Source: VRUE01 sp963698085
Lineage (GTDB): Bacteria > Actinomycetota > Thermoleophilia > Solirubrobacterales > 70-9
Direction: 5' to 3'
Length of the DNA: 64,000 bases
Assembly: GCA_963698085.1 (NCBI GenBank)
Contig: OY969122.1
Span: 1,302,001-1,366,000, forward strand
In this document: positions 17,957 through 26,744 of the stretch, piece after piece
Layout: every line of letters starts with the position of its first letter
Numbering within the stretch: the first letter of the stretch is position 1
Made by a program: the position numbers and the translations under genes
Notes under the pieces: model-generated
Seen by the model: the letters and a program-made list of their open reading frames with translations, nothing else
What the model was told of the DNA's origin: nothing
Databases searched by the model: none

Positions 17957-18925
17957 CTAGAACTCGTGCGAGCGGGCCTTGGTGTGGCGCTCGATCGCCA
18001 GCTCGACCAGGCGGTTGCAGAGGTCCGGGTAGGGGAGGCCGGTGGCCTCCCAGAGCTTGGCGTAGACGCTGGTCTCGGTGAAGCCGGGCATGGTGTTGAT
18101 CTCGTTGACCAGCACCCGGCCGTCGGCTTCGAGGAAGAAATCGCAGCGAGCGAGGCCGGAGCAGCCGCCCAGCTCGAAGGCGGCGATGGCGAGTTCACCC
18201 AGGGACGTTGCCAGCTCGCCCGGAATCGGCGCCGGCACGACGAGCTCCATGCCACCGGCGCTGTACTTGGTCTCGTAGTCGTACCAATCGCCGTGGGCGA
18301 TCACCTCGCCCGGCAGCGAGGTCTCGAGGCGCTCGTTGCCGAGCACGGAGCACTCGATCTCGCGGCCCGCGGCATGCGCCTCGACAATGACGCGAGGATC
18401 GTGGCGCAGGGCGAGGTCGACGGCGGCGTCGAGCTCCTCGCCGAAGCCTTCGACCCTGCTAATGCCGACGCTGGAGCCGAGCCGCGAGGGCTTCACCCAG
18501 AGCGGCAGCCCCATCGCCTCGCAGCGCTCGCGCCAGCCCGCCTCGCCGACGCCGACGAACTCGACCTGCGGCAGGCCGGCCTGGGCGAAGAGGCGCTTCA
18601 GCGTCAGCTTGTCCATGCACACGGCCGAGGCGAGCACGTCGGAGCCGACGTAGGGGACATCGAGCCACTCGAGCACGCCCTGCACGCTGCCGTCCTCGCC
18701 AAAGGGACCGTGCAGAGCGGGGAAGGCGGCGTCGGCACCGAACAACCCAGCCGCCGGCAGCAGCTCGACCGGGGCGCCGCGAAAGCTCCAAGCGCCGTCG
18801 CGGCCGATCGTCACCGACAGCGCCTCGTGACCGGCCTCCTCCAGCCCGCGCGCGACCGCCTCGCCAGAGCGCAGCGAGACGTCGTGCTCGGAGGAGCGCC
18901 CGCCGCTGAGGACCGCGACCCTCAT
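17957..18925 (-). CDS. ddl: D-alanine--D-alanine ligase
   Basis: 322 residues, ATP-grasp fold. It joins two D-Ala with ATP for peptidoglycan precursors. Family motifs: N-terminal VAVLSGGRSSEHDVSLRSG, HGPFGEDGSVQG, WVKPSRLGSSVGI, and the metal site RVLVNEINTMPGF. The ATG at 18925 has an AGAGGA ribosome site. The gene is bracketed by an IS481 at its stop and an IS110 upstream, so its native promoter may have been displaced. A second Ddl-like gene lies at 47096-48028. Confidence 0.93.
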   Translation of the reverse strand: MRVAVLSGGRSSEHDVSLRSGEAVARGLEEAGHEALSVTIGRDGAWSFRGAPVELLPAAGLFGADAAFPALHGPFGEDGSVQGVLEWLDVPYVGSDVLASAVCMDKLTLKRLFAQAGLPQVEFVGVGEAGWRERCEAMGLPLWVKPSRLGSSVGISRVEGFGEELDAAVDLALRHDPRVIVEAHAAGREIECSVLGNERLETSLPGEVIAHGDWYDYETKYSAGGMELVVPAPIPGELATSLGELAIAAFELGGCSGLARCDFFLEADGRVLVNEINTMPGFTETSVYAKLWEATGLPYPDLCNRLVELAIERHTKARSHEF

Positions 18926-18959
18926 TGGAGATCCTCTCCCTGTTCTTCCTGAGATTTAG

Positions 18960-19203
18960 ATGGAGAGGCCGAGCGAAGCGAGGCCGACGCAGAATCCCGG
19001 GAAGCACAGATAGCCGACCCCCGCCGGGAGAGCGCCAGCGTCCCTAGCCGCCTAGACGGCCCGTATGAGATCAGCGCCTCCCGGCGGTGCGAGGCGCCCG
19101 AAGCGCCAACAGGGCGTGGCGAAGACGATCGCCACCCAATGAGGAAGCGCAGAGGCACCTCGCGGCCGGCATTCAGCCGAGACAAATCGACCGAGGAGGA
19201 AGC
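18960..19203 (+). ncRNA. Candidate IS110 bridge RNA region
   Basis: About 240 bp of non-coding, structured-looking sequence between the ddl start and the IS110 recombinase ATG. Established knowledge: IS110-group elements express a bridge RNA from their left end, with target- and donor-binding loops. No RNA boundaries can be called by eye. It is listed as a candidate only because of position, length and the very short right end. Confidence 0.35.
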
Positions 19204-20304
19204 ATGGCAGGAATCAGGACCGCAGGAGTCGACTGGGCCAGCGAGGCCCATGAGGTCTGCGTCAGCGAGGAGGGGCATGTGGTGGCGCGCTTTTCGGTGA
19301 CGCATGAGGAGCGAGGTCTCCAGAAGCTTGTGCGAGAGCTCGCCGCCCACCGGGTGGACCGGGTCGCGATCGAGCGGCCAGACGGCATCCTGGTCGAGCG
19401 GCTGCTCGCCGGGGGCCTGGAAGTGCTGGCGATCCACCCCAACCAGCTGAAGGCCGCGCGCCCGCGCTACGCAGTCGCGCACGGCAAGTCCGATCGCTTC
19501 GACGCCTTCGTCTTGGCCGAGCTTGCGCGAACCGACGCCCACCGCTTCCGGGCGCTGGTCCCCGACAGCGATGAGACCAAGGCGCTGCGGGCGCTCACAC
19601 GCGCGCGCGAGGACCTCGTCGGGGTGCGGGTGGGGCTCGCCAACCAGCTGCGCGCCCAGCTGGAGTCCTTTTGGCCCGGTGCGCTGATCTTCGGGGCAGT
19701 CGACAACCGGGTCTCGCTGGCTTTCATCGCGCGCTACCCGAGCCCGGCCGATGCCAGGGGCTTGGGGGGCGAGCGGATGGCGGGCTTCCTGGCGCGCAAC
19801 CGCTATACCGGGCGCACCGATCCCGCCGTGCTGGTGGAGCGGATGAAGGCGGCGCCGGCGGGGACCGCGGGTGACGCGGAGTGCGAGGCCCGCCGGGCCG
19901 TCGTGCTCGGCCTGGTGACTGCGCTCGAGTCCGTTGTCTGCGAGATCGCCGAGATCGGCGACTGCAGAGGGCGCTACCCCACCGAGGCCGCACTGGCGGC
20001 CGACGCCGGGATGAGCCCGGTGGCGCTGGAGTCGGGGAAGATGCGCGTCGCGACCTTCAGGCGCGCCTGCGACAAGCGGCTGCGAAAAGCCGTCACGGTC
20101 TTGGCCGACTCGACCCGCCACTGGCATCCGTGGGCCAAGGAGGTCTATGAGCGAGCTCGGGCCAGAGGTCAAGACCACCCGCATGCGACCCGCACTCTCG
20201 GACGCGCCTGGATCAGGGTTCTGTGGCGCTGCTGGCAGGACGGAATGCCCTACGACCCGTCCTTGCACGGGAACTTGAGCGGCCTGCAAACGGCGGGGGG
20301 TTGA
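19204..20304 (+). CDS. IS110-family transposase (DEDD recombinase)
   Basis: 366 residues from the ATG at 19204, which follows a strong GAGGAGGA ribosome site. The RuvC-like DEDD domain is intact: GVDWASEAHEVCV, VAIERPDG and HGKSDRFDAFVLAEL. The C-terminal Tnp domain carries the catalytic-serine segment SPVALESGKMRVATFRRACD. A longer upstream open frame has no ribosome site support. Unlike the neighbouring IS481 copy, this gene looks functional. Confidence 0.92.
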   Translation: MAGIRTAGVDWASEAHEVCVSEEGHVVARFSVTHEERGLQKLVRELAAHRVDRVAIERPDGILVERLLAGGLEVLAIHPNQLKAARPRYAVAHGKSDRFDAFVLAELARTDAHRFRALVPDSDETKALRALTRAREDLVGVRVGLANQLRAQLESFWPGALIFGAVDNRVSLAFIARYPSPADARGLGGERMAGFLARNRYTGRTDPAVLVERMKAAPAGTAGDAECEARRAVVLGLVTALESVVCEIAEIGDCRGRYPTEAALAADAGMSPVALESGKMRVATFRRACDKRLRKAVTVLADSTRHWHPWAKEVYERARARGQDHPHATRTLGRAWIRVLWRCWQDGMPYDPSLHGNLSGLQTAGG

Positions 20305-20315
20305 CACAGGGCATC

Positions 20316-22187
20316 TCATTCGGCTTCCGTTTCGTCTTCGCTGCCAGCGGCGCGTTTGCCGACAGTCAAGGTCACCCCCGACCCCGGTTCGACTTCGGCG
20401 CCCGGCGGTGGGAACTGATCGGTGACGCGGCCGACCTGCGCCGGCACTTCCGTTTCTTCTTCCTGCACTTCGGGGACGAGCCCGGCGGCGCGCAGCTCTT
20501 CGACTGCTTGCCGCCTTTCCTTGCCGATCACGTTCGGAACCTTCGCCTGGCGCTGACCTTTGGAGACGACGATCGAGACGGTCGAGCCGCGCGGCAGTTC
20601 CGAGCCGGCGCTCGGCGACTGGCGAATCACCTCGCCAGCCGGCCTCGCGCTTTCCTCTTCTTCGACGCTGGGGGTGAGACCACGGCCGCGGATCTGCTGC
20701 ACCGCGACGGAGCGTTGCGTTCCGACCAGCACCGGCACTTTGGCGAGCTTCTGGCCCTTGGAGATGGTGAGGACAACGGTCGAGCCGCGGGTCGCGGTCG
20801 TGCCCCCGGGAGGGTCTGAGCGGATGACCAGACCCGCTTCGACCTGATCGGAGTTGACCTTTTCGACCCCGGCGAGGAAGCCGATCTTCTCCACTCTGTC
20901 TTCAGCTTCCGCCTGGTTCAGACCGGCCAAGCCGCCCGGAACAACAGCGCTGCCCGGCCCGGCGCTGACGGTAAGCGCGACCTTCGGCTTCGAACAGAAG
21001 AAGCTGAGGAAGGTGCAGTCGAGCGAGGCGCTGCCGGCGGGCGGGTCCTGCTCGAGCACAGTGTTGGCCGGAACTTGGCGCTGCACCCGGTCGATGTCGC
21101 CGACGGCGAACCCGTTCTGCTGTAGCAACGAGATCGCCACGTTGAGCTCGTTGCCGGTCACGGCTGGAACATCGGTCGTCGTATCGCGGGTCAGGGCGAA
21201 GCCGAGCAGGGCGCCGAGCAGCACGGCGGCGGCGGCCAGGATCAGCCAGAACCTGCGGCGCCGCTTGCGTTCCTCCTCCTCGTCGTCGGGGGCGGCCTCC
21301 GCCCCCTCGACGACGACGGCGGCCGGCAGCGGCGCGAAGGCGGCGGTGCCGCCGGGCTCGGCTCCCGGATCGCGGCCGGCCGCGTCGAGCGCGGCGATGA
21401 AAGCCTCGGCGCTCTGGAAGCGCTGGCCCGGGTCCTTTTCCAGCGCCCGCATCACGACCGCGTCGAGCGCCGGTGAGACCGCGGGGTTGATCGAGCTCGG
21501 CCGCTGCGGCGTGTGTGAGACCTGCTTCATCGCGATCGCCACCGCGGAGTCGGCCTCGAACGGCACCCGGCCGGCAAGGGCCTCATAGAGGATCACGCCG
21601 ACCGAGTAGAGGTCGGAAACGGCGGTCACTGCCTGGCCCTGGGCTTGCTCGGGCGAGAGGTAGTGCGGGGTGCCCAGCACCGAGCCGGCCTGGGTGATTT
21701 CCGAGACGCCGGCGTGGGCGATACCGAAGTCGGTGACGGTGGCCTTTCCCTCGTCGTCGACGATCACGTTCTGCGGCTTGAGGTCGCGGTGGACGACCCC
21801 GTGCCGGTGCGCGTAGCCGGCAGCGTCGAGCACCTGGCGGATAAGGCCCGCCGACTGCTCCGGGGTCAAGCCCTGGTCGATCAGCTCCTTCAGCGAGCGT
21901 CCCTCGAGCAGCTGCATCGCGATGTAGTAGGTGCCGTCGACGTCGCCGCGGTCGAAGACGGAGACGATGTTGGGGTGGGAGAGGCCGGCAGCGGCCTCGG
22001 CCTCGCGGCGGAAACGCTCGACGAACTCGCGGTCCTGGGCAAAGCGCCGGTGCAGGACCTTCAGCGCTACGCGGCGCTGAAGGTGCGGGTCCTCCGCCAG
22101 CCAGACGTCAGCCATCCCGCCGGAGCCGATCCGGCGCAGCAGCCGGTAGCGGCCGTCGATCGTGCTTCCCTCACCGACTTCAGCCAC
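20316..22187 (-). CDS. pknB: Ser/Thr protein kinase with four PASTA repeats
   Basis: 623 residues. The N-terminal kinase has intact motifs (IGSGGMADVWLAED, HRDLKPQNVIV, DFGIAHAG, SPEQA). After a charged juxtamembrane stretch (EEEERKRRRR), a single membrane segment (FWLILAAAAVLLGALLGFAL) leads to four PASTA domains that bind muropeptides or lipid II outside the cell. PASTA 1 carries an extra Cys-containing loop (DCTFLSFFC). It controls cell-wall growth and division. It is the last gene of the fhaA-fhaB-pstP-rodA-pbpA-pknB cluster, separated from pbpA by a palindrome. Confidence 0.95.
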   Translation of the reverse strand: MAEVGEGSTIDGRYRLLRRIGSGGMADVWLAEDPHLQRRVALKVLHRRFAQDREFVERFRREAEAAAGLSHPNIVSVFDRGDVDGTYYIAMQLLEGRSLKELIDQGLTPEQSAGLIRQVLDAAGYAHRHGVVHRDLKPQNVIVDDEGKATVTDFGIAHAGVSEITQAGSVLGTPHYLSPEQAQGQAVTAVSDLYSVGVILYEALAGRVPFEADSAVAIAMKQVSHTPQRPSSINPAVSPALDAVVMRALEKDPGQRFQSAEAFIAALDAAGRDPGAEPGGTAAFAPLPAAVVVEGAEAAPDDEEEERKRRRRFWLILAAAAVLLGALLGFALTRDTTTDVPAVTGNELNVAISLLQQNGFAVGDIDRVQRQVPANTVLEQDPPAGSASLDCTFLSFFCSKPKVALTVSAGPGSAVVPGGLAGLNQAEAEDRVEKIGFLAGVEKVNSDQVEAGLVIRSDPPGGTTATRGSTVVLTISKGQKLAKVPVLVGTQRSVAVQQIRGRGLTPSVEEEESARPAGEVIRQSPSAGSELPRGSTVSIVVSKGQRQAKVPNVIGKERRQAVEELRAAGLVPEVQEEETEVPAQVGRVTDQFPPPGAEVEPGSGVTLTVGKRAAGSEDETEAE

Positions 22188-22204
22188 GCCGCCCTCCGAT
22201 CTCC

Positions 22205-22257
22205 CCGCCGATGGGCCGAAAAGGGGAGCCGGAGTTGCGTTTTCGGCCCATCGGCGG
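22205..22257. terminator. 18 bp perfect stem between pknB and pbpA
   Basis: Arms at 22205-22222 and 22240-22257 are fully complementary, ending inward in GAAAA and TTTTC around a 17-base loop. It occupies most of the 80 bp gap between pbpA and pknB, both on the minus strand. It may attenuate or process the mRNA, so that pknB is expressed at a different level from pbpA. Confidence 0.55.
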
Positions 22258-22267
22258 CTGTTCTATC

Positions 22268-23725
22268 TCATTCACCGCTCAGAATCGTTTCGGCGACTTC
22301 GCGGAAGATCGGCGCAGCGACGTCGCCGCCGAAGGCGGTCGTGCACTCGACCGTCGCGGCGATCGCGATCTGCGGGTCATCGGCTGGCGCAAAGCCGATG
22401 AACCATGCCTGGTTCTCTTCGCTGCCGCCGCCACAGGTCTCGTTGAACGGCGTTTCCGCGGTGCCGGTCTTGCCGGCAACGGCCACGCCGGAGATCGCCG
22501 CGTTGGTACCGGTGCCTTCGCTGACGACCCCTTCCATTGCCGTGGTCAGCTCGGCGGCGGTCTGCTCGTCGATCGGCTGGCTGTACTGCGAGGGGTCGAG
22601 CCGCTCGGTCACACGACCATCGGGATCGATCACGCGGCTCCAGATCTGCGGCTTCATCAGGCGGCCGCCGTTGGCCACCGCCGCTGCCACCTCCGCCATC
22701 TGCAGCGGCGTCACCGCGAGGCGCTCCTGGCCGAAGGCGACGCGAGCGACGTCGACCGGGTCGCCGGGCCCCAGCAAGTCGCCGCCTTCGAAGATGCCGC
22801 TCGTGTAGACCTGGTCGGCAGGCAGGTCGATCGCCGGGGTGGAGCCGAAGCCGAAAGCGTCCATGTACTCGAACATCGTCTCGGCGCCGAGCTGCTCGCC
22901 GAGCTGGGCGAACCAGGTGTTGACCGAGTTGGTCAGCGCCGTGTCAAGCGAGATCGCGCCGAAGTCCTGGTTGAAGTCGTTGGAGAGCGGCTGGCCCTGG
23001 ACTTCGATCGTGCCGGGAGCGTCGATCGTCGTTTCCGGCGTGATCGCGCCGCTGTCGAGCCCGGCGGCGGCGGTCACCACCTTGAAGGTCGAGCCCGGCG
23101 GGTACTGGCCCTGGGTAGCGCGGTTCAACAATGGCGCTTCGAGTTGGTTTTCGTTCAACTCCTTCAGTTCGAAGGGGACACGATTGGGGTCATAGGGCGG
23201 GTTCGACGCCATCACCCGCACACGGCCGCTCGCCGGCTCGATCGCGACGACAGCACCGAAGCCCTGCGCTTCCAAGCCGGCCAACGCCACCCGCTGCGCC
23301 TCCGCGTCGATGTTGGTGACGATGTCGTTGCCTTCCTGCTGCACTCCGCGCAGCTCGTCGAGGATCGAGCCGAGCTCCGAGCCTTCCCCGATCAGCTCGT
23401 CGTTGTGGAACTTCTCGAACTCGCTGTCGCCCTGGCGCACGAAGCTGTAGCCGATCGGGTGGCCGAAGAGCGCACCTTCCGGGTAGCGGCGCACGTAGCG
23501 AAGCCCGTCGCCGCTGCCCTTGGCAACCGAGCGGGCGAGCAGGGTGCCGTCGGCGGCGAGGATGCGGCCGCGCTCGATCCGTTGCTGCTCCAGCAGCGGT
23601 CGCTTGTTCGCCACCTTGTCCTTCAGCGCCTCGGCGTCGAAGACCGACCACCAGGACGTGAAGGCAACGAGGATTGCGAAGAGGACGACGATGAAGGCGA
23701 AGAGCTGGACGATCTGGCGGTTCAC
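22268..23725 (-). CDS. pbpA: Class B penicillin-binding protein (PbpA-like transpeptidase)
   Basis: 485 residues, close to mycobacterial PbpA. An N-terminal membrane anchor (QLFAFIVVLFAILVAFTSWW) precedes a dimerisation domain and the transpeptidase domain. The catalytic set is complete: STFK in PPGSTFKVVTA, SVN in LTNSVNTWFAQ, and KTGTAETP. It cross-links peptidoglycan during growth or division with the partner SEDS protein encoded just upstream. The start overlaps the rodA stop, so translation is likely coupled. Confidence 0.94.
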   Translation of the reverse strand: MNRQIVQLFAFIVVLFAILVAFTSWWSVFDAEALKDKVANKRPLLEQQRIERGRILAADGTLLARSVAKGSGDGLRYVRRYPEGALFGHPIGYSFVRQGDSEFEKFHNDELIGEGSELGSILDELRGVQQEGNDIVTNIDAEAQRVALAGLEAQGFGAVVAIEPASGRVRVMASNPPYDPNRVPFELKELNENQLEAPLLNRATQGQYPPGSTFKVVTAAAGLDSGAITPETTIDAPGTIEVQGQPLSNDFNQDFGAISLDTALTNSVNTWFAQLGEQLGAETMFEYMDAFGFGSTPAIDLPADQVYTSGIFEGGDLLGPGDPVDVARVAFGQERLAVTPLQMAEVAAAVANGGRLMKPQIWSRVIDPDGRVTERLDPSQYSQPIDEQTAAELTTAMEGVVSEGTGTNAAISGVAVAGKTGTAETPFNETCGGGSEENQAWFIGFAPADDPQIAIAATVECTTAFGGDVAAPIFREVAETILSGE

Positions 23726-25051
23726 GTGCCCTCCAAGGCAAAGGCCCCGCGCGGTGCCTGCGCCTCACGGCGGGCGCGGTCGGAGATCAGCAGCAGCAGG
23801 GCCAAGAGGACGAAGTTGGCAACGATCGAGCTACCGCCGTAGCTGATGAAGGGCAGGGTGACGCCGGTCAGCGGGATCACCCGCGTGACGCCGCCGATGA
23901 TGACGAAGGCCTGGATCGCGAAGACGGCGGTGAGGCCGGTGGCGAGCAGCTTCGAGAAGCCGTCATCGGCGAGCAGGGCGATCTTGAAGCCGCGCGCGGC
24001 GATCAAGAGGTAGGTGAGGACGACGGCGCTGGCGCCGAAGAGGCCGACCTCGTTGACGATCAGCGAGTAGATCGTGTCGGTCTGCGCGGCGGGGAGTAAG
24101 GCGGCATCGGTGCCGGGGATCGTGATCAACGCCTGACCGAATCCCGCCCCGAAGAGACCGCCGTCGGCCTGGGCGAAGATCGATTGCAGGATCTGGTAGC
24201 CGCTCGCGGTGGGGTCTTGGTAGGGGTCGAGCCGAGATCTCGATCCGGTCGTGGACGTGGGGGACGGTGGAGGCGAAGAACCAGGCGCCAACCAGGAACA
24301 TCGCCATCCCGATCACGACGAAGGAGAAGCGACCGGTGGCGACGTAGAGCAAGGCGAGGAAGGCGGCGAAGAACATCAGCGAGCTGCCCAGGTCGCGGAT
24401 GAAGACGAGCATGAACATCGACGCGCCCCAGACGACCAGCAGCGGCCCGAGGTGCTTGAGCGGTGGCAGGGTCACGCCGAGCACCCGACGGGCCCCGACG
24501 ATCAACACCTCGCGGTGCTCGCGCAGGTAGCTGGCGAGGAAGACGACGATGCAGATCTTCGAGAACTCGGCTGGCTGGAAGGCAAGCGGGCCGATCTTCA
24601 CCCCGAGGTAGGCGCCGTTGACCTGCTGACCGATCCCCGGCAGACGCGGTGCCAGCAGCAGCAGCAGACCTACCCCGGCGATCGTGTACCGGTAGCGCTC
24701 GAGCACGTCGTACTCGCGCAGGAAGTGGATCGTCAGGGCGAAGAGGACGAGGCCGAGCACGAACCAGTTGGCCTGGTCGCGGGCGAGCCCCTCGTCGATC
24801 CGGTAGATCATCACCAGCCCGAAAGCGGTCAACAGGGCAACCAGCGGGAAGAGGTAGGGGTCGGCGTTGGGCAGCCGCAGCCGTAGGTAGATGTGAGCGG
24901 CGAGGCAGACGGCGAGGAAGTAGGCGCCGTAGATGAGGCTGACGTTGCCGAGTCGAGCGTCCTCCTGGGCGAAGACCGCTGCGAATCCGGCGCTGAGCAG
25001 TAGCGCGACCGGGATCAGGGCGACGAGCTCCCGGTTCCGGGCAGACCTCAA
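23722..25051 (-). pseudogene. rodA: RodA/FtsW-type SEDS glycosyltransferase, split by a one-base frameshift
   Basis: The N-terminal frame (start 25051) gives a good SEDS protein through FFASTVPHVHDRIEI, then goes out of frame. The rest (LDPYQDPTASGYQILQSIFA onward, with LPFISYGGSS near the end) lies in the next frame to 23722. Removing a single G at about 24234 restores RIEIWLDPYQDP, the expected family sequence, and a 442-residue protein. The break falls in the large extracellular loop. Because this gene is normally important, an assembly error is at least as likely as a real mutation. Confidence 0.88.
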
Positions 25052-26229
25052 GGCACTCCCTGGCTGCGTTCGATGTCTTCGATCAGCGAGACCGCGTCCT
25101 CGCGCGATCGGATTTCGTGGTCGGTGACGGCTTGGCGTCGCAGCGGCGGCAGCGCCACGGTCTGAAGCGGGCTCGCGTAACGCTCCTGGTAGAGCTCCAC
25201 TCCGAAGGGAAGCTCATAGGGCAGGCCGCGGTAGAGGGCGACCCGGCCGCTGTCGTCGCTGCCGAGGAACCAGACCTGGCGGTTGCCATACCAGGCACCA
25301 AAGGCAATCGCGGCCAGGATCAGCACGACCGCGAGCAGCTTCGCTGCCGTGCGCAAGCCGCGGCGCGGCGACCTCGCGGTGAGCCGCTCGCGGCGCTCTT
25401 GCGCCGCCGCGGCGGCGGCGCGGCGGCGCACCTCGGTCGCGGTCAGCCCCGCCTCCTCGGCGGCAGCGCCGACCAGCGTCGCGTCCTCAGGAGCCTCCCC
25501 CAGCGGCGCCGCGGCGTCGCCGAGGCGGAAGGCCAGCGCGGTGATGTTGTCCCGTCCGCCGGCCCCGTTGGCCTCGTCGACCAGCGTCCGCACCGCCTCC
25601 GCCATCGAGGTCGTGGCGGAGAGGACGGCGGCGATGCGCTCCTCGTCAATCATCGTCGTCAAGCCGTCGGAGCAGAGCAGGAAAACGTCGCCGGGCGCGG
25701 CGGGAACCGTCTGCAGGTCGACCTCGACCTCCGGCTCGGGCCCGAGCGCCCGGGTGATGATCGAGCGCTGGGGATGGTCCTCGGCCTGGGCATCGGTGAT
25801 CTGGCCTTTGCGCCTCATCTCCTCGACCAGCGAGTGATCGCGGGTGAGGCGCTCGAGCTTGCCCCGGCGCAGGCGGTAGGCGCGGCTGTCGCCGACGTGC
25901 CCGATGCCGACCTCTTCGGCCTGGGCATCGACGATCGCGGCGGTGATCGTCGTTCCCATGCCGGCTCGAGAGGGATCGGCGCGGGCCAGCTCGTGGATGC
26001 GCCGGTTGGCCGCCTCGATCGTCTCGCGCAAGAACTGCTCGGGCGGGCCCTCGGGCAGGTCGCGATCGAAGGAGTCAGCGGCCGCTTTGGAGGCGACCTC
26101 GCCGGCTTGCGCACCGCCCATGCCGTCGGCGACGACGAAGATCGGCGCGCGGACGAAGAGTGAATCCTCGTTCTCGCTGCGTTGGCGACCGGTGTCGGTG
26201 CGAAACGCCTGGTCGTCGACGCGAAGCAC
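25048..26229 (-). CDS. pstP: PP2C-family Ser/Thr phosphatase with membrane anchor
   Basis: 393 residues from a GTG directly after the FhaB stop (TGAGTG). The PP2C domain keeps the metal-binding motifs SENEDSLFV, VVADGMGGAQAGE, HVGDSRAYRL and GRDNITAL. A membrane segment (LLAVVLILAAIAFGAWYG) follows at about residue 310, then a short extracellular tail. It reverses the action of the PknB-type kinases encoded in the same cluster. The stop overlaps the rodA start. Confidence 0.94.
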   Translation of the reverse strand: MLRVDDQAFRTDTGRQRSENEDSLFVRAPIFVVADGMGGAQAGEVASKAAADSFDRDLPEGPPEQFLRETIEAANRRIHELARADPSRAGMGTTITAAIVDAQAEEVGIGHVGDSRAYRLRRGKLERLTRDHSLVEEMRRKGQITDAQAEDHPQRSIITRALGPEPEVEVDLQTVPAAPGDVFLLCSDGLTTMIDEERIAAVLSATTSMAEAVRTLVDEANGAGGRDNITALAFRLGDAAAPLGEAPEDATLVGAAAEEAGLTATEVRRRAAAAAAQERRERLTARSPRRGLRTAAKLLAVVLILAAIAFGAWYGNRQVWFLGSDDSGRVALYRGLPYELPFGVELYQERYASPLQTVALPPLRRQAVTDHEIRSREDAVSLIEDIERSQGVP

Positions 26230-26703
26230 TCAGGCACCCGCCTCAAATCTGAACTCGGTGTCGCCGATCCGCACCACGTCGCCATCGATCAGCTCGGCCT
26301 CGCCGTGCAGCGCGCCGTCGTTGAGCAAGGTGCCATTGGTGGAGCTCATGTCTTCAACGTAGGCGTGACCCTCACGGGAAAAGATCCTGGCGTGCAGGCC
26401 GGAGGCATAGCGGTCCTCGATCCGCAGGTCGGCGTCCTGTGAGCGGCCGATCGAGAGGCCGCCGATCAGGTCGAAGCGCTCCCCCTCGCGCAAGCCGCCG
26501 CCGCGCAGCACAACCAGCCAGGCGTCTCCTCCCGCCGTGGCGCCCTCGAACACCGGCACTGGGTGGAAACCGGTCGCATCAGGCGCCGGCGCGACCGTGC
26601 CACGCAGGTCCTTCAAGGCACTGCGGGCGATCCAGAGCAGGAAGAGGTAGAGGACGGCGAGGAAGCCGAACTTGAGCGCGACCGAGATCGGGTCATAGTC
26701 CAC
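26230..26703 (-). CDS. fhaB: FHA-domain membrane protein FhaB
   Basis: 157 residues: one N-terminal membrane segment (FGFLAVLYLFLLWIARSAL), a linker, and a C-terminal forkhead-associated domain that binds phosphothreonine (SIGRSQDADLRIEDRYASGL, HARIFSREG, DMSSTNGTLLND). In actinobacteria it is a substrate and adaptor of PknA/PknB at sites of wall synthesis. Located between fhaA and pstP in the conserved order. Confidence 0.92.
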   Translation of the reverse strand: MDYDPISVALKFGFLAVLYLFLLWIARSALKDLRGTVAPAPDATGFHPVPVFEGATAGGDAWLVVLRGGGLREGERFDLIGGLSIGRSQDADLRIEDRYASGLHARIFSREGHAYVEDMSSTNGTLLNDGALHGEAELIDGDVVRIGDTEFRFEAGA

Positions 26704-26744
26704 GTCAGCACCCTAATGACGGGCCCAGATCGTCGCCATGGCGA

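Larger units (their letters stand above)
18960..20313 (+). mobile_element. IS110-family insertion sequence (ends approximate)
   Basis: It consists of the DEDD recombinase gene (19204-20304) plus about 240 bp of upstream non-coding DNA and a very short downstream end (GGTTGACACAGGG, before the pknB stop at 20316). No terminal inverted repeats are seen, as is usual for IS110. The exact ends cannot be placed without an empty-site comparison. The long 5' non-coding segment is where IS110-group elements encode their bridge (seek) RNA. Confidence 0.6.

Noticed and set aside
22211..23842. 543-codon plus-strand open frame
   Set aside because: Antisense to pbpA, which has all catalytic motifs; no start signal and no recognisable domain.
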